Positions 1 to 7,541 are shown, numbered from the stretch's first letter. The stretch is 63,722 bases of DNA from Lentibacillus salicampi (GCF_004565465.1 NZ_SRHY01000014.1:1-63722); one strand, 5' to 3'. Notes: a model not told the origin generated them from the letters alone. Numbers and translations: made by a program.

Positions 1-139
1 CAATTATTGATAACCAAATAAGAAAAATGCCAAAATCAGGATGAATTCTTATTAATGCATACATCATTGCAAATAAAAATGGTACTGGAAATATACTTAA
101 CAATAAAGACCAGTAGCTTAACCAAGAATATTGTTTCAT
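1..139 (-). CDS. Small membrane protein, 5' part only
   Basis: Partial gene running off the left edge, absent from longer-ORF lists because it is cut. ATG at 139-137 is preceded by a good Shine-Dalgarno sequence (GAGAGGTGAT) at about 143-153. The visible 46 residues start MKQYSWLSYW and are almost entirely hydrophobic, consistent with one or two transmembrane helices. I do not recognise a family. It lies downstream of another small membrane protein gene and beyond the terminator at 575-604, so it is probably accessory cargo of the element, not part of the early operon. Confidence 0.6.
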   Translation of the reverse strand, partial: MKQYSWLSYWSLLLSIFPVPFLFAMMYALIRIHPDFGIFLIWLSII

Positions 140-213
140 TTTAATCACCTCTCAATATTTAACTTTCTGGTAGGCCACTATCCAGCTATCGCGCCCGCTT
201 TTTGAATAATTTC

Positions 214-483
214 TTATGGTTCGCTAATTCCTACTGCTCCGAGTAAAAGAAAATAAGCAAATACTAACACTGCGCTATTCAACAGAATTCCTATTATAAC
301 AAACCACATTTTTTTAGATATTATAGCAAAAATAATTCCAAGCATAGAAAGTATTGTAAACACGATTATTACCGAAATAAAATTTATATCAGGACCTCTT
401 ACTATAAAGAAAAAAATGATATTTATTAACACAGTTAATATTGACAACACGCCCAATATATTCTTTGCTTTTTTCTTATGCAA
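214..483 (-). CDS. Small multi-pass membrane protein, unknown function
   Basis: About 89 residues if translation starts at the TTG at 483-481. An upstream start at 525 is in frame but has no ribosome binding site. An AAAGGGGGGGG tract 8 nt before the TTG is the likely Shine-Dalgarno. A short basic N-terminus (HKKKAKN) is followed by three hydrophobic stretches of about 20 residues each, predicting a three-helix inner-membrane protein with the basic end inside. No catalytic motif is visible. It follows the terminator at 575-604, so it needs its own promoter. A role in lysogenic conversion or exclusion is only a guess. Confidence 0.6.
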   Translation of the reverse strand: MHKKKAKNILGVLSILTVLINIIFFFIVRGPDINFISVIIVFTILSMLGIIFAIISKKMWFVIIGILLNSAVLVFAYFLLLGAVGISEP

Positions 484-566
484 AATTACAACCCCCCCCT
501 TTAGATCAAGAACCTTGTTCAACAAACTGGCCCGTTAATGGAAGAATCATCCATGGTTTTTTTACC

Positions 567-604
567 AAAAAACACCCCTTTGAGATAATCATATCTCAAA
601 GGGG
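567..604 (-). terminator. Terminator of the element's early operon
   Basis: A perfect 13-bp stem (575-587 with 592-604, CCCCTTTGAGATA) and a 4-nt loop, followed on the minus strand by TGTTTTTT. It ends the operon that runs from the Cro-like gene to the membrane gene at 685-909 and isolates the two membrane genes to the left. Confidence 0.85.
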
Positions 605-684
605 AAAATCTTCGCAACTTCATTTTAAATTTATTTCTAAAATTGAATTATCATGGAGTAAATTTGTTTATCAGTTGGTTTATG

Positions 685-909
685 TTAAATCCTTGTGCAA
701 AAAATAAGAAAGAAAATGACAGATGGAATTCCCAGCACCGACAACCAAAATTCAGGTGAGTTGACCATGTTTAAATAAAAGTCAGTGTGCATAAACCACT
801 GAAAGAGAGATAAAAACACAATACCACAGAAAACTGAAAAAGCAATAAACAAAACTATAAGCAGCATAGTGAATAACGTTTGCTTAACTGTATGAACAAA
901 AGCAATCAT
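685..909 (-). CDS. Small two-helix membrane protein
   Basis: 74 residues with two strong hydrophobic segments (about 11-34 and 52-71) and little else. Its ATG overlaps the stop codon of the ArpU-like gene (ATGA at 909-906), so the two are translationally coupled. Two-helix proteins of this size near the end of phage early or late regions are sometimes holins, but there is no endolysin gene in view and no charged C-terminus typical of holins, so the function is left open. Confidence 0.65.
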   Translation of the reverse strand: MIAFVHTVKQTLFTMLLIVLFIAFSVFCGIVFLSLFQWFMHTDFYLNMVNSPEFWLSVLGIPSVIFFLIFCTRI

Positions 910-1397
910 TTAGAAGTTCCTCTTTCAGAAAAAACGCCATACAGTTTCCGCCCCAATATATCTAATGCTTCTCTTTTCATTTTGTAGTATTTCTTTCTTC
1001 CAACATATAATTGGGGATAAATAGCTTCATCACTATATCTTGATCCATCATTTCGTTTTCGCAAGTACTTTAATTCAATTAATTCTTGTTCAATTGGACT
1101 TAATGATTGAATGGCTGAGTGCAGTATCTCCAGCCACTCTGAAACTTGTATTGCTTTTAGGGCATACATTTCCGTTTTGCTTTTTTTGAAATTGCTTGAA
1201 CCATGAGGCATATCCGATATGGAAGAAACAATGCTCGGCACTTGCGTTTCGGTTGCCATTGCTTTAATTTTAAAATACCGGTCTAACCAGTTTTTTTCCG
1301 CATGCTCTATATAAAATTGCTGTTCATCTTTTAAAATCTCTCCAATTTCCTCTTGCGTGAACAAATTCTCAACTTCCGAACTAAATTGCATCACCAA
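906..1397 (-). CDS. ArpU-family phage late transcriptional regulator
   Basis: About 160 residues. The protein is mostly helical. Its C-terminal half (LSPIEQELIELKYL ... KKYYKMKREALDIL) resembles sigma-region-4-like or ArpU-family regulators that switch on late genes in Gram-positive phages. The family call rests on overall pattern, position as nearly the last early gene, and size. Start choice is uncertain: TTG-GTG-ATG lie consecutively at 1397-1389, and the AGGAAAGG box upstream best fits the GTG or ATG. In intact prophages this gene is followed by terminase genes. Here it is followed by a small membrane gene and a terminator. Confidence 0.72.
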   Translation of the reverse strand: MVMQFSSEVENLFTQEEIGEILKDEQQFYIEHAEKNWLDRYFKIKAMATETQVPSIVSSISDMPHGSSNFKKSKTEMYALKAIQVSEWLEILHSAIQSLSPIEQELIELKYLRKRNDGSRYSDEAIYPQLYVGRKKYYKMKREALDILGRKLYGVFSERGTSK

Positions 1398-1615
1398 TCC
1401 ATCCTTTCCTGCATAATAGATATTGATTCAAACTCTGATTCCTTTCGTTCAGGAGGATGATATTTATCCAATGAACGCAATGCCCATGCTATCCGTTGAA
1501 AGTAATGTGAGGCATGATACAAATCATCTTGATCAACAGCTTCTAAAGCTTTAGCCAGATTCATGTCATAGTAATCCCATTCTTGTTTCATGTAAGCTTG
1601 AATAGTTTGAGACAC
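1391..1615 (-). CDS. Small unknown phage protein
   Basis: 74 residues, GTG start at 1615 with an AAGGGGG box 9-10 nt upstream. Acidic and helical, no recognised domain and no Cys pairs. It overlaps the start of the ArpU-like gene and begins 3 nt after the preceding stop, so it is part of the tightly packed early operon. Confidence 0.6.
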   Translation of the reverse strand: MSQTIQAYMKQEWDYYDMNLAKALEAVDQDDLYHASHYFQRIAWALRSLDKYHPPERKESEFESISIMQERMDW

Positions 1616-1617
1616 GG

Positions 1618-1875
1618 TTACTTCCCCCTTAAAAAGTTATAATTCAAAGCATTATTGACACAATCATATAGTGCCTCTTTATTGGTATAGCTTTCATGGA
1701 TGGACTTAGAGGCTATTTCGTACAATCCATGCTGATTCATTTGAACAGTTGCCTTTATTTCCGGGATAAATTGAGATTCTTCACGCTCCATTATACTGAT
1801 GGCGATATACAATGGGTCATTCTCTTTGCCCAGGTAGTCATATACATGAAATTGTTGAATCATATGATCAGTCAC
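1618..1875 (-). CDS. Small unknown phage protein
   Basis: 85 residues from the GTG at 1875. The longer reading from 1908 lacks a ribosome binding site, whereas GGGAGGAAG lies 7 nt before this GTG, and this start overlaps the upstream stop by a few bases. The sequence (VTDHMIQQFHVYDYLGKEND...) has no family I recognise. Soluble, mixed alpha/beta composition. Confidence 0.6.
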   Translation of the reverse strand: MTDHMIQQFHVYDYLGKENDPLYIAISIMEREESQFIPEIKATVQMNQHGLYEIASKSIHESYTNKEALYDCVNNALNYNFLRGK

Positions 1876-2290
1876 GGTGCTCTTCCTCCCATTTGCGAAC
1901 CCTCGCATCTGCGAATTCCCGTCCGGTCCAGGACGTTAATTCTTCCAGATAAAATGGTTCTTCACAACGTGGACAAGATGGCAGCATCTTTTTTCCTCGA
2001 TATTTTTTCTCCAAATGCCGTATGGTCTTTAACCACGGTTTATAATTAATAATTTGCTTCCGTTGTTCAAGCATGTATTCCAACTGTTCATTCATTTGCT
2101 CCCAACGTGATGCCATATCGTACATAGCATCATAGGGATCAATAATGGCCCCGCAACTCGAGCACATGACTTTTCTATTTCGTGTATCAAGCATGTATTT
2201 TCTTTTTTGGCACTTACATATCTTTTCTATCCCACGATTGATTCGAATTTGATCCATATGAATAATCTTGTTAGGCAGTTGGTCAGTCAT
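1868..2290 (-). CDS. Double zinc-ribbon-like small protein
   Basis: About 140 residues from the ATG at 2290 (GGGGTGAA box upstream); an in-frame ATG at 2338 would add 16 residues. Two separated Cys clusters are visible: CKC ... CSSCG near the N-terminal third and CPRC near the C-terminus, with a helical segment between them (MASRWEQMNEQLEYMLEQRK). This suggests a metal-binding nucleic-acid-associated protein of the phage early operon. No specific family is assigned. Confidence 0.6.
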   Translation of the reverse strand: MTDQLPNKIIHMDQIRINRGIEKICKCQKRKYMLDTRNRKVMCSSCGAIIDPYDAMYDMASRWEQMNEQLEYMLEQRKQIINYKPWLKTIRHLEKKYRGKKMLPSCPRCEEPFYLEELTSWTGREFADARVRKWEEEHRD

Positions 2291-2342
2291 TTTACATTCA
2301 CCCCATTCATTAAATATTACGTTCAAACAGCTTTTCATCTAA

Positions 2343-2570
2343 TCAGCTTTGCCATGCCATAACTTCTTCCTCGCAGACTTCTTCACACGTAACGCCATAT
2401 TCGTTTGCTAAATTCTTGATATTACCTTTTGAATAACCATTTGCTAAACACAATCGCTCGTAAAATCCGGCTCTCAGATTCGTGATTTTTAGCCAAAACA
2501 ACCTTCTCCTCACGGCTTTCATATACTTCAAGTTACTTTTAGCGTCGCGAATAGACTGATTGATGTTCAT
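2343..2570 (-). CDS. Small unknown phage protein with possible HTH
   Basis: 75 residues. Basic N-terminal half. The C-terminal stretch GNIKNLANEYGVTCEEV has the spacing of a helix-turn-helix, which would fit a small DNA-binding protein, but it is too short for a firm call. It lies in the same operon between two equally short genes. Confidence 0.55.
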   Translation of the reverse strand: MNINQSIRDAKSNLKYMKAVRRRLFWLKITNLRAGFYERLCLANGYSKGNIKNLANEYGVTCEEVCEEEVMAWQS

Positions 2571-2587
2571 TTTGATACCCCTATCAT

Positions 2588-2785
2588 TCAGTAATTGTTT
2601 TCTGGATCCGGATTCATGAGATCATGCAGCAACTCACCTATAACTTTTTCTTCTTCACTATTTTTTCCATTCATTGCTTCCATCCGCAACCTGTATAAAG
2701 ATAACGCTTCTCGAATAAGGTGTGCTTCCGAATAGCCTGCACGAACCACCAATGTCTTGTCACCACTTTTATTGATCACTTGCAT
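2588..2785 (-). CDS. Small unknown phage protein
   Basis: 65 residues (MQVINKSGDKTLVVRAGYSE...). A short N-terminal beta stretch is followed by a helical acidic C-terminus. An AGGAGGAT box is just upstream of the ATG. No recognised family. Confidence 0.5.
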   Translation of the reverse strand: MQVINKSGDKTLVVRAGYSEAHLIREALSLYRLRMEAMNGKNSEEEKVIGELLHDLMNPDPENNY

Positions 2786-2874
2786 CTAAATCCTCCTGAT
2801 TAAGTTTAATTTCACATATCAGCTAATCATGGTATAATTGAAGATATCTTCTTGGTTTTCAGAAAGGTTGATAT

Positions 2875-3057
2875 TTAGGCGTATCGTTGCTTTCTGTTTT
2901 CCAGTTCATGAAGATATTTTCTTGTTTCAGCTGCCGTTGGTACATATTTGTCACCAACGGAGCTTTTTTGTTCCATCCATTCCCGCCATTTCCTGTCGGT
3001 TTCCACTTGATTATCCTTCGGGTCAAACACCATCACGCTCTTCATACCATTCCACAT
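2875..3057 (-). CDS. Small unknown phage protein after the helicase loader
   Basis: 60 residues from the ATG at 3057, which lies 1 nt after the stop of the DnaC-like gene with AAGGAGG in that gene's last codons. The longer reading from 3090 would overlap the loader gene and has no binding site. Charged, helical, with no recognisable domain. Confidence 0.55.
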   Translation of the reverse strand: MWNGMKSVMVFDPKDNQVETDRKWREWMEQKSSVGDKYVPTAAETRKYLHELENRKQRYA

Positions 3058-3058
3058 C

Positions 3059-3838
3059 TCAAAAATTCCTCCTTCTGTAATCTGAACCATTCATAACGAT
3101 AACGTTTGTATTGTCCATCATTCTTGAGAAGTTCCGTTCATTCACCCGTTCTTTGAGTTCATCACTGCTTAAATTGGTCGTATAAACGGTTGCTTTACCT
3201 GAGCGATCATCAAGTATCTCGAAAAGTTTAGACGTAGACCATTCTGTTTGCTGTTCCGCCCCAATATCATCCAGAACTAATAAGTCCACACGTTGAATAA
3301 CGTTTAGCAACTCATCTTCTGTGACACCTTTTGTGTTATAGGTCCCCTTAACTTTAGTAAGCAGTTTGGGAAGGGATAGAAATAAGCATTCATACCTTCT
3401 TTTCATCAACGCTTTGGTCATCGAAAGCGAAAGATGACTTTTGCCTGTTCCATAATCACCCGTCAATAAAAGACTCTGTTTTCGATCAAATGAATGGCTA
3501 TACGCCAATACCTTTTTTTTAGCCTGCTTTAAGTTCGTGTCATACGCATCAAAGTTATCGAAGGTTGCTTCTTTCAGCGATTCATTTATCAGTGAATAAT
3601 AATTAAATTTTTCCATCAGCTTACGATGTTTTAGCTGACTGTAATTTTGTTCAGCTGCCTTTGCCAGTTTGATATCTTCACATCTGCATCCGTAATTGGC
3701 TATAACGTGCTCCCCTTCACGTGGTCCAGAAGGAATGATTAATTCTGTTTGTGACACGTGCTGATGGCAACCATCACACACAAACGTTTGAAGTACCTTT
3801 TGTTCTGGACTTTTTATATGCTGTTTAACACTTTCCAT
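3059..3838 (-). CDS. DnaC/DnaI-type helicase loader ATPase
   Basis: 259 residues. An N-terminal Cys cluster (CDGC at about 21-24, CRC at about 51-53) is followed by an AAA+ domain with Walker A GDYGTGKSH (about 127-135) and Walker B LLVLDDIGAE (about 186-195), plus an arginine-rich end. This matches phage and host helicase loaders that deliver the replicative helicase to a replication fork. It follows the replisome organizer gene by 12 nt, the classic organizer-loader pair of Gram-positive temperate phages. Confidence 0.9.
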   Translation of the reverse strand: MESVKQHIKSPEQKVLQTFVCDGCHQHVSQTELIIPSGPREGEHVIANYGCRCEDIKLAKAAEQNYSQLKHRKLMEKFNYYSLINESLKEATFDNFDAYDTNLKQAKKKVLAYSHSFDRKQSLLLTGDYGTGKSHLSLSMTKALMKRRYECLFLSLPKLLTKVKGTYNTKGVTEDELLNVIQRVDLLVLDDIGAEQQTEWSTSKLFEILDDRSGKATVYTTNLSSDELKERVNERNFSRMMDNTNVIVMNGSDYRRRNF

Positions 3839-3850
3839 CAGAATGCCTCC

Positions 3851-4645
3851 CTAAAATCCATAATCATAACCATCATTCGCAGTAGCTTGCTTCTTATATT
3901 CTTTTTTGTTGTTTTCGATTTCTTCCAGCGTTAATAACGATTGATTTTCCCAGTTTCGGAGAATCCCCTCAACGTAATTCAACTGTCTTTTGTTATTGGC
4001 ACATGCTATCTCCATAGCCTTGCGTATGATTTTTTCAGGTTGCTTAAAAGAAGAATCATCCAACCACGACAACAACTGGTTTTTTCCCTGAATATTATTT
4101 AACCCGAATCCGTTACCATCCCAAAATTGAATGATTACTGACGTTTGGTGTTGTTCTTTATCTGTATCTTTATTTTTCTCTAATTCTTCCTCTGTATCTG
4201 GTGGACATTTGTCCACCCCTTGTCCATCTAAAAAGTTCGCACTACTTTTTTGCTTACTTTTAGTTATTCTTTGTTGCTGTTTCTTAAAAGCTCCAACGCT
4301 TTGCATACCAATCATTTCCTCAACCTGCTTTAGATATATCTCTCCATTTTCTAAAATTTCCACTAGACCAATTTTTGTTAATAATTTCATAGCAACAACA
4401 ACTGTGTCTGAGTTTGTTTTAGTTAGTTCAGCCAACTTTTTATGGTCATAGGGAATTAGCATTTGACCAACATTTCTTATTAAAATCCCATTGGATCTTA
4501 ATGATTTTAGGCACAGTTTTAAATAAAATAAAGAATATTCCTTACCATTCGGCTGTTCCTCTAACCAATCTATAGCGTCTTCTTCAAAAAAATCCTCTTT
4601 TAACTGTAACCAATAAAATCTTTTATTCTTTTCGTAATTAGCCAC
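3851..4645 (-). CDS. Phage replisome organizer with DnaD-like C-terminus
   Basis: About 264 residues from the GTG at 4645, chosen because AGGAG lies 7 nt upstream; an ATG at 4675 would add 10 residues but has only an overlapping, too-close box. The N-terminal part begins KRFYWLQLKEDFF, the characteristic opening of phage replisome-organizer winged-helix domains. A Ser/Lys/Gln-rich linker (about 120-160) leads to a C-terminal DnaD-type helical domain with the YVEGILRNWENQ signature. It would bind the element's origin and recruit the loader encoded next. Confidence 0.88.
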   Translation of the reverse strand: MANYEKNKRFYWLQLKEDFFEEDAIDWLEEQPNGKEYSLFYLKLCLKSLRSNGILIRNVGQMLIPYDHKKLAELTKTNSDTVVVAMKLLTKIGLVEILENGEIYLKQVEEMIGMQSVGAFKKQQQRITKSKQKSSANFLDGQGVDKCPPDTEEELEKNKDTDKEQHQTSVIIQFWDGNGFGLNNIQGKNQLLSWLDDSSFKQPEKIIRKAMEIACANNKRQLNYVEGILRNWENQSLLTLEEIENNKKEYKKQATANDGYDYGF

Positions 4646-4658
4646 AGAAGCACTCCTA

Positions 4659-4868
4659 TCACCTATTTTTTTCATCTCCTAAGTACTCTTTTAATAACTT
4701 CGGCGAGATGTGATATGTCCATTTACTAGACATTTGGACCGCTATGCCAATCGGTAAAATATCTCTCTGTAAACCAATTCGAACAAATTGCTCGGATTTC
4801 CCTAATCTTTTTGCTGCCTCTGATACTTTTATATTCATTTTTTCTTTGTCATCATTGTCTGTGAACAT
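4659..4868 (-). CDS. Excisionase-like / MerR-fold DNA-binding protein
   Basis: 69 residues, ATG at 4868 with GGAGGG 6 nt upstream. The sequence IKVSEAAKRLGKSEQFVRIGLQ, followed by a wing-like segment and ISPKLLKEYLG, is typical of small winged-helix excisionase or helix-turn-helix proteins found between Cro and the replication genes. It could be the recombination directionality factor for the integrase at 6371-7393 or a transcription factor; the sequence alone does not separate these. Confidence 0.72.
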   Translation of the reverse strand: MFTDNDDKEKMNIKVSEAAKRLGKSEQFVRIGLQRDILPIGIAVQMSSKWTYHISPKLLKEYLGDEKNR

Positions 4869-4896
4869 AAAAATCCCTCCAATCGAAATAAATAGG

Positions 4897-5133
4897 TTAT
4901 TTTAACAAATTATCACTACAAGAGAACACTTCATCAAAACTTAGATCATTAAAGCCTTGAAGAACACCTGTGACAAATTTACCCCCTGGATTCCTCTTAC
5001 CATTCATAATTCGATTGACAGTACTTTGCGTAACTCCTACTTCTTCTGCAAATTGGCATTGAGAAATACCTTTGTTCTCCAAATATGTTTGTAGAAAATC
5101 TACATCAACTAATATGGCTTTTGTTCCATCCAT
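4897..5133 (-). CDS. Cro-like XRE-family regulator
   Basis: 78 residues with a standard XRE helix-turn-helix (ISQCQFAEEVGVTQSTVNRI, about 23-42). First gene of the leftward early operon and divergent from the repressor at 5308, so it occupies the Cro position. The intergenic repeats at 5156-5253 are the likely shared operators. Confidence 0.85.
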   Translation of the reverse strand: MDGTKAILVDVDFLQTYLENKGISQCQFAEEVGVTQSTVNRIMNGKRNPGGKFVTGVLQGFNDLSFDEVFSCSDNLLK

Positions 5134-5155
5134 AAATAAACCTTCCCTCCTTTTG

Positions 5156-5253
5156 CCTTTTGGTAATTGCCTTATGGTAATAAACTAACATTTACCTTAC
5201 CTTTTGGCAATACTTTTTAATGTTTTTCTCTGAATAAATTTCCTTTTGGTAAC
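5156..5253. promoter_or_regulatory. Repeated operators in the divergent switch region
   Basis: Four direct copies of CCTTTTGGTAAT-like 12-mers lie in the gap between the divergent regulators: 5156-5167, 5170-5181 (CCTTATGGTAAT), 5200-5211 (CCTTTTGGCAAT) and 5242-5253 (CCTTTTGGTAAC). TTACC half-sites at 5192-5201 pair with GGTAA at 5176-5180. Repressor/Cro binding is inferred from position and repetition. Confidence 0.72.
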
Positions 5254-5307
5254 AAATTTTAGTAAAATAAGAGTAAGAAAGGTATCAGTGTATTAGGAGC
5301 GAAAACG

Positions 5308-5778
5308 ATGACCAATCAATTTGGAAAATACTTAAAAGAAAAAAGAGATGAAAAAGGCTTTACCATCAACCAACTATCTCTATATTCAGGTATTAGTGCT
5401 GCTCAGTTGTCTAGAATTGAAAATGGAAAAAGAGGAGTTCCGAAAGCTGAAAATATCCAGAAACTTGCAGAAGCATTGCTCGTACCTTACGATGAAATAA
5501 TGCGGGTGGCTGGGTACTACAAACCAAATGACACCAAACAACAAGAGCAGGAGCTTCCTGAGCTGTCAGAGAAGGACGAGCGTGATATAGCTAAGGATTT
5601 AGAAAAAATGATAAAAAATTTATCTAATGACGATGCATACTCACAATTCGATGGAAGGGCGATAGATGAAATGGAAAAAGAAGATAGAGAATTATTAATT
5701 GCTTCGTTGGAAAATTCGCTGCGCATGGCCAAACGAATGGCGAAACAAAAGTTTACCCCCCATAAATATCGAAAGTAA
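5308..5778 (+). CDS. XRE-family lysogeny repressor
   Basis: 156 residues. N-terminal helix-turn-helix (FTINQLSLYSGISAAQLSRIENGKR, about 18-42) followed by an acidic, helical C-terminal half without a self-cleaving peptidase motif. AGGAG sits 8 nt before the ATG. Divergent from the Cro-like gene and followed 8 nt later by an ImmA-type protease. This is the arrangement in which the repressor is removed by a partner protease and not by RecA-assisted self-cleavage, as described for ImmR/ImmA of ICEBs1. Confidence 0.88.
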   Translation: MTNQFGKYLKEKRDEKGFTINQLSLYSGISAAQLSRIENGKRGVPKAENIQKLAEALLVPYDEIMRVAGYYKPNDTKQQEQELPELSEKDERDIAKDLEKMIKNLSNDDAYSQFDGRAIDEMEKEDRELLIASLENSLRMAKRMAKQKFTPHKYRK

Positions 5779-5786
5779 GATATTCT

Positions 5787-6236
5787 GTGGCATATTTAAT
5801 ACCTAGAAATACAGCAATTAAGCTTATTAAAAAATATGGAACGAATTGTCCTTTTGAAATTGCAAGACAGAAGGGTATCACAATTTATTTCGAATCTCTG
5901 GGGGGTTCCTTCGGGTACTATGCTTGCTACAAAAGGATTCAATCAATTCATATTAATGATAGTATCAATGAAGCTCTGCAAAAATTTGTTTGTGCCCATG
6001 AATTAGGCCATTCAATACTACACAAAAATGAAAATACTCCTTTTTTAAAAAGGAATACATTTTTTTCAACAAACAAAATTGAGTTAGAAGCGAATAAATT
6101 TGCAGTCGAACTACTCATTCCAGATGAATTTATTTATGAATTTAGGGATACAAGAGTTACAATAAAAGAAGTGGCTCAGAAATTTGGGGTTCCAGAAGAG
6201 GTGTGTTACTTGAAAAAAATTGACCATATAGATTAA
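5787..6236 (+). CDS. ImmA/IrrE-family zinc metallopeptidase
   Basis: 149 residues from a GTG start. The zinc site CAHELGHSILH (HExxH, about residues 69-79) and a downstream glutamate in KIELEANKFAVELL (about 98-111) mark the ImmA/IrrE (COG2856) family. Proteins of this type paired with XRE repressors cleave the repressor to induce excision. The pairing here is direct (8 nt apart). A small hairpin with a T-run follows at 6240-6262. Confidence 0.9.
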   Translation: MAYLIPRNTAIKLIKKYGTNCPFEIARQKGITIYFESLGGSFGYYACYKRIQSIHINDSINEALQKFVCAHELGHSILHKNENTPFLKRNTFFSTNKIELEANKFAVELLIPDEFIYEFRDTRVTIKEVAQKFGVPEEVCYLKKIDHID

Positions 6237-6239
6237 AAC

Positions 6240-6262
6240 GTACAATGTTGTACTATTTTTTT
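6240..6262 (+). terminator. Terminator behind repressor-protease pair
   Basis: Short 5-bp stem GTACA-ATGT-TGTAC (6240-6253) followed by a T-rich run. Weak stem, but placed exactly after the protease stop codon. Confidence 0.5.
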
Positions 6263-6370
6263 ATACCGAGAAACAGAACATATATTCTGTTTCAGTTATA
6301 TTAGTAATTGAATTTAATGCCAATTGAAATTACATTAGTTACTACAACCACAATTAAGGATGGTATGATT

Positions 6371-7393
6371 ATGAAAAACCCAAATGGCTACGGTTCAATC
6401 TTCAAATTATCTGGGAAACGAAGAAAACCATTTGCTGTAAGAATTACAACCGGTTGGGATAATAACGGAAGACAAAAGTTTGAATACCTCGGTTACTATA
6501 CGTCAAGACAGGAAGCAATGATTGCATTAGCTGATTATAACAGTAACCCATATGACCTTTCTGCTGGTAAAATCACTTTTGCTGAAATTTTTGAAAGGTT
6601 CTCTAAAGAGAAGTTTCCTAAAGTTTCAAAGTCCAATGTGCTTGGATACACTGCATCATTTAAAAAAGCAGAAGCCCTTCATAACATGAAATTTGTTAAT
6701 ATCAAAAAGTCGCATCTACAATCAGTAATTGACAACTGCGAGAGATCACATGGTACGAAAAGGAAAATCAAAGTCTTGTTCAATCAATTATATAAATACG
6801 CAATGGAAAATGATTTAATTCAAAAGGATTATTCAAGATTTGTAGAACTACCGAAAAATGATTCCAAAAGCTCACGCAAGCCGTTTTCAATCGATGAAAT
6901 TGATAAATTATGGAACAATGTCCATCGTTTGGATGATATCGATACCGTTCTCATCATGATCTATACTGGATTACGTCCTGGTGAGCTTGTGGAGGTAAAA
7001 AATAAAAACATCTATCTTGAAGAAAGATATTTCCGTGGTGGTTTTAAAACAGAAGCTGGAACAAATAGAGTGGTGCCTATTCATAAGAAAATACATTCGC
7101 TTTTTGATGCTCGAATGGATCCGAAAAACGAATACTTAATCGTAAATCATGAGGGAAATAAAATGAGTTACTATACGTATTACCACGAAAGATGGAAAAA
7201 AGTTATGGAACAGTTGGAAATGAATCATAAACCCCATGATTGTCGTCACACCTTTGCAACACTCATGGATAATGTTGATGCCAATAAATTGTCCATTAAG
7301 CGAATAATGGGACATGCATCTAAAGATATCACAGACAAAGTCTATACACATAAAGACATAGAACAGCTTCTCATAGCTATTGACAAGCTATGA
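6371..7393 (+). CDS. int: Tyrosine-family integrase
   Basis: 340 residues from the ATG at 6371 (KNPNGYGSIFKLSGKRR, the usual opening of this integrase group); in-frame starts at 6308 and 6365 are possible, and an AAGGA box precedes 6365 and 6371. An N-terminal arm-binding-like domain (about 1-60) and a SAM-like core-binding domain (about 65-160) are followed by the catalytic domain. Catalytic residues are visible: Arg in TGLRPGEL, His-x-x-Arg in HDCRHTFA, His in IMGHAS, and the nucleophile Tyr in DKVYTHKD. It points toward rpsI, next to the presumed att site. Its last codons form part of its own terminator. Confidence 0.95.
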   Translation: MKNPNGYGSIFKLSGKRRKPFAVRITTGWDNNGRQKFEYLGYYTSRQEAMIALADYNSNPYDLSAGKITFAEIFERFSKEKFPKVSKSNVLGYTASFKKAEALHNMKFVNIKKSHLQSVIDNCERSHGTKRKIKVLFNQLYKYAMENDLIQKDYSRFVELPKNDSKSSRKPFSIDEIDKLWNNVHRLDDIDTVLIMIYTGLRPGELVEVKNKNIYLEERYFRGGFKTEAGTNRVVPIHKKIHSLFDARMDPKNEYLIVNHEGNKMSYYTYYHERWKKVMEQLEMNHKPHDCRHTFATLMDNVDANKLSIKRIMGHASKDITDKVYTHKDIEQLLIAIDKL

Positions 7394-7412
7394 GAAGAAC
7401 TGTTTTTCTCTT
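7367..7412 (+). terminator. int: Integrase terminator overlapping the coding 3' end
   Basis: Perfect 12-bp stem CTTCTCATAGCT (7367-7378) with AGCTATGAGAAG (7386-7397), loop of 7 nt, followed by CTGTTTTTCTCTTT. The stop codon TGA (7391-7393) lies inside the right arm. Confidence 0.85.
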
Positions 7413-7421
7413 TAAATTTTT

Positions 7422-7454
7422 GTATATTACTCGTATATTACTTGTATATTATGT
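7422..7454. repeat. Three tandem 11-bp iterons beside the integrase
   Basis: GTATATTACTC (7422-7432), GTATATTACTT (7433-7443) and GTATATTATGT (7444-7454) are head-to-tail with no spacer. They lie between the integrase and rpsI, where arm-type integrase binding sites are expected in an att region. The function is inferred from position. Confidence 0.75.
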
Positions 7455-7498
7455 GTGAATTTTTACCTATTTTTAAAGCAACGCATATATAGTAAATT

Positions 7499-7522
7499 CC
7501 CCCAACCATAGGTGGTTGGGGG
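7499..7522 (-). terminator. Terminator behind rpsI
   Basis: Perfect 10-bp GC-rich stem CCCCCAACCA (7499-7508) / TGGTTGGGGG (7513-7522) with a TAGG loop. The minus-strand downstream sequence is AT-rich but only weakly T-tract-like. It closes the rplM-rpsI transcript and shields it from the element. Confidence 0.7.
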
Positions 7523-7541
7523 ATTTGTAAGTGTTGATTTC

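Larger units (their letters stand above)
1..7541. mobile_element. Integrated phage-like element behind rpsI (left end outside window)
   Basis: A block of small phage-type genes starts directly beyond the 3' end of rpsI. On the plus strand are an XRE repressor, an ImmA-type protease and a tyrosine integrase. Divergently on the minus strand are a Cro-like regulator, an excisionase-like protein, a replisome organizer, a DnaC-type loader, small unknown proteins and an ArpU-type regulator. The base composition is clearly more AT-rich than the ribosomal genes to the right. The integrase sits next to rpsI, the usual arrangement when the att site is in or just behind the neighbouring gene. The left end, packaging genes and second att site are not visible. 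A prophage, a phage-inducible island and an integrative element with phage replication genes therefore all remain possible. Confidence 0.88.

Noticed and set aside
685..909. Holin
   Set aside because: Two helices fit, but there is no neighbouring endolysin and the gene sits at the end of an early operon; left as unknown.
7422..7454. Short CRISPR-like tandem repeats
   Set aside because: 11-bp units without spacers; integrase arm sites are the better explanation. No CRISPR array or cas gene is present in the window.
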